Of a stretch of DNA of 64,000 nucleotides, positions 17,750 through 25,753 are shown piece by piece (the first letter of the stretch is position 1; every line of letters starts with the position of its first letter). The position numbers and the translations under genes were made by a program. Below the pieces are notes generated by a model, which did not search any database, was not told the origin of the DNA, and saw only the letters and a program-made list of their open reading frames with translations. The stretch is taken from the NCBI RefSeq assembly GCF_010548465.1, contig NZ_JAAGMD010000725.1:1-64000 (forward strand). Direction: 5' to 3'. This DNA comes from Streptomyces sp. SID14436 (GTDB lineage Bacteria; Actinomycetota; Actinomycetes; Streptomycetales; Streptomycetaceae).

Positions 17750-18280
17750 AGCGGGTGCGAGCGGTGTTGTGCGGCCCGCCGGTTCTCGAGCCGCAGGACC
17801 AGCACGACAGGGTGAGGCGGGCTGGACCGTGCTCGCCGGGCGCAACGGCTCTAACAAGTCCAGCTTTCTGCAGGTGGATCGACCACTTCCAGCCCTTGGC
17901 CGTGGCACCGCTGCGCGTGTTCGTATGGGACAACCAGCAGCAACGCCAAGCGGGATGAGTATCCCGTAGACCCTGACGGCATCTGCCTCCTCGTCGACCC
18001 GACCACCGGGGATCCCGCCGGCCATCTGTTCCTGATGCTGCGCAGCGGCGCGTACGGCCACCACAACGACAAGGGAAAAACACACCATCCGCGTCTTCGA
18101 CCTCAAGCGCCCCGACCTCGTCATGGGCCGCAAGGGCGTCTTCTTTCTCGCCTGCTCGGTCCTCCGGGACTGGCACGGGCTGCGACAGTAGGGCCACCTC
18201 CTGGAAGCCGACCGGGTGGCGCAGGCGCTGCTCGACTCCCCCTTCGTTGACGTCGTGTACGCCATAACCCGGCTCTCCTG
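17750..18280 (+). pseudogene. decayed gene remnants, including a Walker A-like fragment
   Basis: Several plus-strand pieces in different frames look like protein, none longer than about 60 residues. One (near 17821-17874) reads WTVLAGRNGSNKSSFLQ, close to the Walker A region of AAA ATPases, with the Gly before Lys changed to Asn. Others are FVWDNQQQ, a stretch from 17954 (DEYPVDPDGICLLVDPTT) and one from about 18085 (IRVFDLKRPDLVMGRKGVFF). They stop or shift frame repeatedly. This is best read as one or two dead genes; the original function is unclear. Confidence 0.4.
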
Positions 18281-18502
18281 AGCAACTGTGCCTCGCTGCT
18301 CCCCGCCCCGAGGAACGGGCTGGAGCCAGTGATGCGGCGTGCCCCGAGCAGGCAGCAGGCGGGAGGGCATCGGCAGTCGGGCTGGCAAGTCGGGCAGATC
18401 GGCAGTGCGTTGGTGTGCGGGCTGCGACAATGAACAGCTGCTGTTGCGAGGCGGGGGCGGCTGGCGCAGAAGTGATCTGCCCATCTCGGGAAGGCGGGGT
18501 GT

Positions 18503-19099
18503 GTGAGGGCGTGGTTTGAGCGCATGGCGTCGATTCCCGGGATGACGTTCGGCGGGAGTCCCGGCGTCGTGCGTGGCAGGCTGCCCGAAGCGGGGGTGCG
18601 CCCGGATGAGTCGTTCGGCAGTGCGATGTGGCCCATTCCTGAGGGACACACGTCTGCCACGCCGGCTAGTCGGCACGTAGCGCACGACGTACACGGCCAG
18701 GAGCTGATCGCTCGAGTATGGGAAGCCCTTGAGCTTCCGGGTTCGGCGATGGACTACCACTTCGTCTTGCAGAACGCAGTCGAGAGGCTGTGCAGCACAC
18801 GCCGTGCGCACCCTGCGGCACTGGAACTGCTCGAAGTGTTCGCCCTCTTGAATCTCGAGCTGATGGAGGCTGCGCCCGAGGCCGTGTCGTTCGAGGACAT
18901 GGAGGCGGGAAAGTTTGTGCGGGTGACGTCCGTGCCCCGGCTGCTCGGCCTGCTGGAGCGCGAGGGCGCATTCGTCGAGGCGCTCGCGGTGGCGAGGCGA
19001 CTGGTCCGCTTCGGTCAGGGCGAAGACGCAGTGGCCCGGCTGTCGGAGAAGACCGGTGCACTGGCGGCCGAGGCTGCGATAGCGGACGGGGCACGGTGA
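18503..19099 (+). CDS. unknown protein, first gene of the nuclease-helicase/TerD operon
   Basis: A mostly helical protein of 198 residues with no recognised family. It starts at GTG 18503; ATG 18524 is an alternative start. The C-terminal half (from about residue 75) has a regular helical pattern rich in Leu, Glu and Ala. Its stop codon overlaps the GTG of the next gene (GTGA at 19096-19099), which implies translational coupling with the nuclease-helicase and a shared role, perhaps as an adaptor or sensor. Confidence 0.7.
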   Translation: MRAWFERMASIPGMTFGGSPGVVRGRLPEAGVRPDESFGSAMWPIPEGHTSATPASRHVAHDVHGQELIARVWEALELPGSAMDYHFVLQNAVERLCSTRRAHPAALELLEVFALLNLELMEAAPEAVSFEDMEAGKFVRVTSVPRLLGLLEREGAFVEALAVARRLVRFGQGEDAVARLSEKTGALAAEAAIADGAR

Positions 19100-21174
19100 G
19101 CGTCGGGCTGGAGCGGCTCGTGCCTGCCGCTTCCTACCTGGAGGAGGCATTCTTGCGGTGGGTTCTCACCCCTGCCGCGGATGCGGCCATCGTGCAGCGG
19201 GTGCACAGCCAGTACCCGGTCACCGTGCAGGAGCGCACCTACCGGCTGGACTACCTGATCGTGGGCCAGACGCTGCAGCTGGCCGTCGAGCTGGACGGCT
19301 TCGCGTTCCACAGCGACCGGGCGGCATTCACCTACGACCGGCTGCGGCAGAACGACCTGGCCGCCACTGGCCTGACGGTGCTGCGGTTCTCCTACGATGC
19401 GGTGCGCACGGACACGGCGCGCTGCGTGGCCCAGCTGCAGGCGATGCTGCGGCGCGATCCGGTGCTCGCTGCGCTGGTGACAGCTGTGCCGCTTGTCGAG
19501 GTTCCGGACATGGCCGGGGACCCGATGCGGGCCGCCGGCCCGCCCCGCGGTACGGGGCCCGTCGGGCCGGCACCGGAGAGCGCCTACTTCGACGAGGTGC
19601 GGGACCGGGTCGACCGGGGGCCACTGCGGTCCTGCCAGGATGAGGCGCTGGCCGCGCTGGCGAACTACTACGCCGGTGGCGGCCGGCATGCGGCCACAGT
19701 GATGGCGGTCGGGGCTGGCAAGACAGCCCTCGGCGTCGTGGCGGCGCTGTCGTTCACCAGGCGGCGGGCGCTGGTGGTGACTCCGGGGTCGGTGATCCGC
19801 GGCACCTTCGCGTCGGCACTTGATGCGGGGGCGCCGGGCAATGTGCTGTACGGGCTGGCGGGCGGGCCGATGCTGCCCGGCGCCCGCCCGCCAGCAACGC
19901 TGGTGCTGGATGCGGACGAGGAGCAGATCAGCCGGGTCAGCCGCGAGCGGCTGCTGGCCGCGGACATCGTGGTCACGAACTTCCACGCACTGGGCACTGG
20001 GGACAAGAGGGGGGACCTGCTGGCGAAGCTGGAACCGGAGGACGTCGACTTCATCGTGGTCGACGAGGCGCACATCGCGGCCAGCGATTCCTACCAGCGG
20101 CTGTTCGCACATTTCCCGCAGGCGCGCACGCTGTTGATGTCGGCATGCTTCACACGACTGGACGGCAGACCGATCGACGCAGACGTCGTCTATCGCTACC
20201 GGCTGGTGGACTCCGTCGCGGACGGCTCGGCAAAGAACCTGCGGGTGCACCGGTTCGCGCCCGAGACGGCGTCGACGGTGTATGAGGCGGTGTGGCCTGA
20301 CGGGCGGCGCGAGCAGGTCGTGGGCCGTGATGCCCTGCTGCGTGTGCTGGGGGACGAGCGGAAGCTGGCGCGGATCACCGCGCAGTCCGAGGCGCCGATC
20401 CGGCAGGTGATGGCGGTGACGCGGGCGTGTCTGGATACGCAGGCCAAACTGCTGGCCCCGGTCAGGCCGCGGGTGCTGTTCGCGGCGATGGGCCAGGCCC
20501 ACGCCGAGCAGATCGCGCGGATCGCTGAGGAGCACGGCATCGCCTGCGCCACGCTGCACCACAGCATGCCGGCATCGGCGATCGCCGCGACACGACGCCG
20601 GTTCGAGTCGGAGGCGGGGGATCTTGAGGGCATCGTGCAATTGCGGATGCTCGGCCAAGGCTACGACTTCCCTCCCATCACCGTCGTCGTGCCGTTGCGG
20701 CCGTACGGCAGCTTCGGCGAGTTCTACCAGTTCGTCGGCCGCGGCGTCCGCGTCCTGCGCCACCCTCATCTCGCCCCTGACCAGCAGTACCTGGACATGG
20801 TCTGCCATACAGAGCTCGGCCTGGAGGAGCCTTTGGAGGCTCTGTGTGCGGACAACGACATGGACCCCGCGGTCCTGCTCGAGGCTCCGCTGATCGACGC
20901 CGGCATGCTGGAGAGCGTTCTCGACGGCCGTGACGGTGCCCCGGAGGGGACCGGCCCGGCGGGTGAGGGCGGGATGGACGCGTTCGTGCTGTACGAGCGG
21001 GGCCGGGTCGAGGAGCGTGTGATCCACGGCGTGGACCGGGTGGAGGCACGGCGGGCGGAGCGGGAGCGGCAGCTGCTGGCCCAGCGCTACGCCGTCTACG
21101 CACAGAGCACCCCCTCCCCGGTCCCGTTCGAGCAGTTCGTCGACTACATGCGGAGGCTGACCGGTGGCACGTGA
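19096..21174 (+). CDS. DUF559/Vsr-like nuclease fused to an SF2 helicase
   Basis: A 692-residue fusion. Residues about 1-130 look like a DUF559 (Vsr-like, PD-(D/E)XK-fold) endonuclease: RLDYLIV, VELDGFAFHSDR and LRFSYDAV mark the Asp, Glu and following strands. From about residue 175 comes an SF2 helicase: QDEALAAL, Walker A MAVGAGKT (about 201-208), DEAH (about 322-325), MSACFTR in place of SAT, and a motif VI-like FVGRGVR. GTG 19096 is chosen because it overlaps the upstream stop; an upstream in-frame extension would lie inside the first gene. It probably opens and cuts DNA. It overlaps the next gene by 11 bases. Confidence 0.85.
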   Translation: MSVGLERLVPAASYLEEAFLRWVLTPAADAAIVQRVHSQYPVTVQERTYRLDYLIVGQTLQLAVELDGFAFHSDRAAFTYDRLRQNDLAATGLTVLRFSYDAVRTDTARCVAQLQAMLRRDPVLAALVTAVPLVEVPDMAGDPMRAAGPPRGTGPVGPAPESAYFDEVRDRVDRGPLRSCQDEALAALANYYAGGGRHAATVMAVGAGKTALGVVAALSFTRRRALVVTPGSVIRGTFASALDAGAPGNVLYGLAGGPMLPGARPPATLVLDADEEQISRVSRERLLAADIVVTNFHALGTGDKRGDLLAKLEPEDVDFIVVDEAHIAASDSYQRLFAHFPQARTLLMSACFTRLDGRPIDADVVYRYRLVDSVADGSAKNLRVHRFAPETASTVYEAVWPDGRREQVVGRDALLRVLGDERKLARITAQSEAPIRQVMAVTRACLDTQAKLLAPVRPRVLFAAMGQAHAEQIARIAEEHGIACATLHHSMPASAIAATRRRFESEAGDLEGIVQLRMLGQGYDFPPITVVVPLRPYGSFGEFYQFVGRGVRVLRHPHLAPDQQYLDMVCHTELGLEEPLEALCADNDMDPAVLLEAPLIDAGMLESVLDGRDGAPEGTGPAGEGGMDAFVLYERGRVEERVIHGVDRVEARRAERERQLLAQRYAVYAQSTPSPVPFEQFVDYMRRLTGGT

Positions 21175-23884
21175 CTCGTCGTACTGGTGGCATCCGGCCA
21201 CCCAGGCCGACCCCGGAGAAGCCCTCCGTCTGGAGGCGGCGGCCGGACAGCATCAACGGTTCGCTGAGCTCGACGCACTGGCGGCCAGACTGCTTGGCGC
21301 TGCCCTGGCCGGACAGCCGGTGGCCACCATCACCCCCGGCCGAGGACGCCACACCCCTGACACCGCCGAGGTGACGGCCCTCACCCAAGCAGAAGCAGTC
21401 CTGTGTGCCAGCTTCTTCAGCGTCCAGGAGCAGCAGAAGCGCGGCGCGTGGTACCTGCCGACGAAGCTGTCCGTGAAGGCGGGGGCGGTCAACCTGCCGT
21501 ATCTGCTGCGTGAGCACCCCGGCCATGCTCTGACACTGGCCGCCGAGGAGACCGCCCGGCTCACCGCCGTGAAGGGCGCGGACACCATCCTGCTGTGGGC
21601 GCTGCTGGTGCCGTTGTTCGAGACACTGCTTCAGCCCGTCCGGCTACGAGCGGCGGGAGACATCTTCCCGCCCACGCATCAGCAGCGGTTCTGGACGGTG
21701 ATCGAAGAGCGCTACCGGCTCCTGGGCATCAAGGACGGTGCACTGGAGGCTTTCCGCTTCGGCGGCGGCTGGCACACGCTGGACCGTGCGGGACAGCAGC
21801 AGGCCCGGCTGGAGCTGCTGGATATCCTCGCCGCTGCCGACCTCGCGGAGCTTGTCGCTCGTCACCGCATCCAGCGGCTCCAGGCCTTGATGGCCGGCTT
21901 CGCCAAGAAGGCCAAGGCCGGCACGGCCCTGGCGCGCCGGGTGCTCACCAAAGAACTGCAGCCGGTCGTCTCCGCGTACTTCGGGGGCGACTGGCTGGCC
22001 GCTTTGGACTATCTCCAGGTTCCCGCCCACCCGGATGAGGAGATCATCACTGCTCTTCCCGGGCCCCGTCTGTATGTGGGCACGTCCGCCCAGGCAGCCG
22101 GCGTGGCTGCCGAGGCGGGCATCGCGGAAACCGAGGTGCAGGCCATGCTGGCCGCCTTCCTCGGCGGGGGCAGTTCGGTGTCCCCGGTGGAGGAGCGGAC
22201 TGCTGCACTGCGTAGCTGGTGGTCGGGTTTCGACCAGGCGCATGCGGTCCAGTCGCCGGGGATGACGTCCTTGTGGGGCCTGATCGACGAGGAACTGATG
22301 AGCCTGTCGCGGACCGAGCAGGGTTTCACCCCTCAGCTGTACCAGCAGTGTCTGCCCGCCGACGTCCTCGAGGAGGTCGGACGGCTGTGGGCGACAGTGA
22401 CGCTGCAGCGGTATCCCGGCCGTATCGTCAGCAATCCGCGGCCGCACCAGATCATGGCCGATACGCTGGGCCCGGCGGGCGAGTTCTGGCACGGCGTGGG
22501 CCTGACCGCCTGGTTCGTGTGCGAAGGACCGTACTCCCGCACCACCCTGGGCCGCGCCGACCGCTACTACAGCAAGTCTCTGGCAGCCCTGCGCGCGGCG
22601 GGCTGCCCCGTCGACACGTCCTTCTTCCGCGAGCTGGATGCTGCGGAACAGATGCTGGGTCCGGAGGAGGACATCACCGACAGCACAGGCAGCGCGGTCG
22701 AGACTCCGTACGGTCAGGTGATCTTCACCTCCGGCATGGGCCGCCGCACGCGCCGCAAGGGCTTCGAAGGGGTGCGGGACCTCATCACCCGGTACCGGCG
22801 TGCCTGGGCCGAACAGCACCTCGAGACCTACCTGCAGCACCGGTGGCGCTCCGAGCTGGAGAACGTCGCGCACCAGCTCCACCGGCACGTCGCTGCCAAG
22901 GGGAAGCCGCCCACACTCATCCAGTTCTCCCGGTTCGCCACGGAAGCCGCCAACCGCTGGACCGGCGGCGACCTGGGGGCGCTGTACACGGCCATCGGCG
23001 AGCCGGCACCGTCCGAGCAGGAGCGGCCTGCTCGTCTGGTGGCAGGTGACGGCTATGACGTGGCCCGGTGGGTGTATCAGGCGCTGGGGGGTAAGCCTGT
23101 CGACCACAACACGTGGTTGAACAGGCCGGAGGAGACCCAGCGGCAGTGGCAGCTTGGCCGCCTGGCCACCGAAAGCCTGCGCTACCTGCAACTGCAGGAA
23201 GCCCTCGGACAGCCCCCGACGGCCAAGCAGTTCGGGACCCAGCGTCTACCCTGGCCCTGGCCCGGCGGGGAAGCAGAAGGCTGGCCTCATCTCCAGCAGG
23301 CTCTCGCTGCGCTCACCGGCATCAGCCCTCCACCGGGCCGGAGCCCCTCCCCCGCTGTCAGCTCGACCGCGATGGTCCGCCCTCGGGACGGCGGACAGCA
23401 GATGCTGGCCAAGGGAGCCAATGCGCCCCTGGCAACCGAAGAGGCCACCATCCGCATCACTGCCTCCGGCGTGCCCGTGGACGTGTCCGCGGTACTCCTC
23501 ACCAGCAGCGGCAGAGTTCGCAGTGATGACGACCTGGTCTTCTACAACCACCCCTTCCAGGATGGGGTCCGCGTCAACGGCGGCGCCGCCACTGCCGAGC
23601 TGAGCATCATCCCGGAGAGCGTCGGCAGCATCGCCATCGTCGATTCCGAGGGCCCGCCCGGCGCAGTCTTCGGCCAGGACACCGTGTGGGAAGCACAAAT
23701 CACCCAGCCTTCCGGCACCCGGCTGTCCTTCGTGCCGCCCGCGTTCACCGGGCGGGAGACGGTGGCCGTCGCGGTGGAGCTCTACCGCCGTACGGGCGGT
23801 TGGAGGGCCCGCGCGGTCGGACAGGGTTACGACAGCGGGCTGGCGGGTCTGGCCACCGACTACGGGATCAACGTGGAGGCCTGA
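21164..23884 (+). CDS. large protein with a C-terminal TerD domain
   Basis: A 906-residue protein. The first about 750 residues are not recognised; they are soluble and largely helical, with Trp-rich segments around 350-550. Residues about 760-906 are a TerD (tellurium-resistance/stress) domain: VPVDVSAVLL, VRSDDDLVFYNHP with the Asp cluster typical of calcium-binding TerD proteins, and the closing WRARAVGQGYDSGLAGLA. TerD proteins are usually about 190 residues and stand alone, so this is an unusual fusion. It starts with GTG inside the end of the nuclease-helicase gene. The three-gene operon may be an uncharacterised defence module in which this protein controls or recruits the nuclease-helicase. 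Confidence 0.8.
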   Translation: MARDSSYWWHPATQADPGEALRLEAAAGQHQRFAELDALAARLLGAALAGQPVATITPGRGRHTPDTAEVTALTQAEAVLCASFFSVQEQQKRGAWYLPTKLSVKAGAVNLPYLLREHPGHALTLAAEETARLTAVKGADTILLWALLVPLFETLLQPVRLRAAGDIFPPTHQQRFWTVIEERYRLLGIKDGALEAFRFGGGWHTLDRAGQQQARLELLDILAAADLAELVARHRIQRLQALMAGFAKKAKAGTALARRVLTKELQPVVSAYFGGDWLAALDYLQVPAHPDEEIITALPGPRLYVGTSAQAAGVAAEAGIAETEVQAMLAAFLGGGSSVSPVEERTAALRSWWSGFDQAHAVQSPGMTSLWGLIDEELMSLSRTEQGFTPQLYQQCLPADVLEEVGRLWATVTLQRYPGRIVSNPRPHQIMADTLGPAGEFWHGVGLTAWFVCEGPYSRTTLGRADRYYSKSLAALRAAGCPVDTSFFRELDAAEQMLGPEEDITDSTGSAVETPYGQVIFTSGMGRRTRRKGFEGVRDLITRYRRAWAEQHLETYLQHRWRSELENVAHQLHRHVAAKGKPPTLIQFSRFATEAANRWTGGDLGALYTAIGEPAPSEQERPARLVAGDGYDVARWVYQALGGKPVDHNTWLNRPEETQRQWQLGRLATESLRYLQLQEALGQPPTAKQFGTQRLPWPWPGGEAEGWPHLQQALAALTGISPPPGRSPSPAVSSTAMVRPRDGGQQMLAKGANAPLATEEATIRITASGVPVDVSAVLLTSSGRVRSDDDLVFYNHPFQDGVRVNGGAATAELSIIPESVGSIAIVDSEGPPGAVFGQDTVWEAQITQPSGTRLSFVPPAFTGRETVAVAVELYRRTGGWRARAVGQGYDSGLAGLATDYGINVEA

Positions 23885-24124
23885 CGCACAGCCGATGGCA
23901 TACCGCTTCCTCGCCGGGATGATGGCGCGCCGCAGAAAGGCCGAGGCAGGACGCATGCACCTCGCCGCAGCCTTCGGAGAAGGGGCCGCGCTTTCGAAGC
24001 GGATCAGCTGGTCGCGACGCAGACCGGGTGGCGGGCACGGACGGGCGTGCCCGGTGACTCTCGAACCACGACCCCGAGTGCATTGGGTGTTTCGAAGGGA
24101 CCCTAGCGGTCTGACGTCTACGAA

Positions 24125-24410
24125 CCAGAGGAAATGCCTCGGCTCTTCCTTCGTTATTGAAGGAGCGTTCGACGACGTTGCGTCGGCGGTAGATGTGCCG
24201 GTGGCCGGCCTCCGTTGCGGCCACGGTTGTGGCGGTGTCGCTGGGTCATTCTTCTTGGGATGGTGCACGTGATGCCGCGTCGTCGCAGGTGGGCGCGAGA
24301 ACTGTGGGCTTTGTCGGCAACCACCTGGTCGGGTCTGGAGCGGGGCGGCCGAGGCCGGTGCGCGGGACCCGGATCCGTTCCAGGAGGGGGCGTGCGCAGA
24401 TGCTGTCGAT
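24125..24410 (-). mobile_element. IS5-family transposase fragment
   Basis: The minus strand encodes, in more than one frame, pieces typical of the C-terminal part of IS5-type DDE transposases: RIRVPRTGLGRP, then DQVVADKAHSSRAHLRRRGI, then NGGRPPA and YRRRNVVERSF with the catalytic-Glu context. Frames shift and both ends are missing. Its upstream edge joins directly to the truncated helicase gene at 24411-24500, so this insertion probably destroyed that helicase copy. Confidence 0.6.
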
Positions 24411-24500
24411 GCTGGCCCGCGGGTGCGTTTGCAGGGTGCGGGTGGCTGCTGTGACGGCGGCCTTTTGATGCGGGCGCAGCTCGAGCTCGGCGGAGGACAT
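24411..24500 (-). pseudogene. 5' fragment of a second HA-type helicase gene
   Basis: Starting at ATG 24498-24500 the translation MSSAELELRPHQKAAVTAAT, followed by RTLQTHPRAS, matches the first 30 or so residues of the helicase at 7829-10084. Similarity stops just before Walker A, where IS5-type sequence begins. It lies 167 bases downstream of jetD on the same strand, mirroring the position of the intact helicase behind sbcC copy 1. Confidence 0.65.
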
Positions 24501-24667
24501 GGGTGCAGTCGCATCCCCTTTAGGTGGCAGTGCTGTCGGTGAGATGCGGTGGGGCGAGTTGTGTGGCGTGGGGAGTGTAAGCAGGTCGGCGGTGCGTCTT
24601 GCGGATGGCCGGTTTGATGCCCGGTCACCGGGGGGCTTGGCTGTGTGCGCGGGTGGCCGCTGTTCTA

Positions 24668-25753
24668 TTACAGGTCGTCGCGCCATGAGCGGTCCTGCTG
24701 GAGGAGTGTTGTTCCTGTGGCTTCTTGGGCGAGCCGGTTCCCGGTGGTGAGGATGTTGGCCGCTGGGTGGCGGAGGGGTTCGGGCAGCCAGGAGACGCGC
24801 CGTTGGGCGGCAAGGGGGTCGACTCGTTTCGGGGCCGGTCCTTGGATATTTTGCTTGAGAAGGAGCTGGTAGAGGCCGAGGGCGGGTCGGATGGGCGGGA
24901 GTCCTGATGCTGTGCCTGATGCGTTGGCTCGCTGGGGGATGGTGAGGCCGTCATCGTCGAGATCACCGTAGTAGGCGATGTCCGTCACGCCTTTGAGGTT
25001 CGCGATGCGGGTGACGGAAGCCTCGAAGGCGTGGCCGCCGCCGAAGGCCACGTAGCCGACGCGGGCGGGGTCTTGGGCGAGCAGGGTGCTGACGGTTGCG
25101 AAGGTGTCGCTGTTCTCGATCACCAGGACGGTGCCGCCGTCCCCGAGGTGTTCATAGGCCAGGGGTGGTGGGATCCGCTCGGTGAACAGGGTGGCCAGGG
25201 TGAGGCGTCCGGGTGCGAACAGCGTGCTGGTGGTGAGTGCGTCAAGACGCTTTTCGTCGCCGAAGATTTCCAGGGAGCGTTCACGCATGGGGATCACGGC
25301 CCTCCGGTGGGTGTCCCCGTCGGTGTCGCGCAGCCAGCGGTTGATCGTCTTGAGGGTCTCGGTCTGGGCGGTGGTCAGTTTGAGGGTGCTTGCCCAGGAG
25401 AGCTCCCGGCGCCACATGAGGGGTGCCGTGCGTGTTGGTCTGGGTTCTGTGGCCTTGGGTGGAGCGGGGAGACGGAGCCAGCGTGGCAGTGGTGGCTGTG
25501 TGTTGTCCCATCCGTCATGTGTGCGCGGCAGTTCGATCAGGTGGTGGTCGGCGAGTTCGTCGAGCAGGGCAGACAGGACGGGGCGGCTTTGGGTGGTGCC
25601 GGCTGTCTCGGGGCAGGCCTGGGTGAAGGCGTCGAGGATCGTGGCCTGTTCGACGCGGTGTTCCGTCCTCGAGGTCAGGGTGGTTGCCAGGCAGGCTGCT
25701 GAGGGGGTCAGCGGTTGCTGTTCGGGCTTCGTGTCGTCTCGGTTGGTGGTCAC
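24668..25753 (-). CDS. jetD: Wadjet nuclease subunit JetD
   Basis: A 361-residue protein. GTG 25751-25753 overlaps the jetC stop (GTGA). The N-terminal half has the RERSLEIFGDEKRLD segment seen before the Toprim domain of JetD proteins. The Toprim-type residues are visible: Glu in LVIENSDTF (about 213) and the acidic cluster YYGDLDDDGL (about 262). JetD is the topoisomerase VI-A-like nuclease that cleaves circular plasmid DNA once the JetABC SMC motor has extruded it. It is the last gene of jetABCD, in the canonical order. Which Wadjet subtype it belongs to cannot be settled by eye. Confidence 0.85.
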   Translation of the reverse strand: MTTNRDDTKPEQQPLTPSAACLATTLTSRTEHRVEQATILDAFTQACPETAGTTQSRPVLSALLDELADHHLIELPRTHDGWDNTQPPLPRWLRLPAPPKATEPRPTRTAPLMWRRELSWASTLKLTTAQTETLKTINRWLRDTDGDTHRRAVIPMRERSLEIFGDEKRLDALTTSTLFAPGRLTLATLFTERIPPPLAYEHLGDGGTVLVIENSDTFATVSTLLAQDPARVGYVAFGGGHAFEASVTRIANLKGVTDIAYYGDLDDDGLTIPQRANASGTASGLPPIRPALGLYQLLLKQNIQGPAPKRVDPLAAQRRVSWLPEPLRHPAANILTTGNRLAQEATGTTLLQQDRSWRDDL

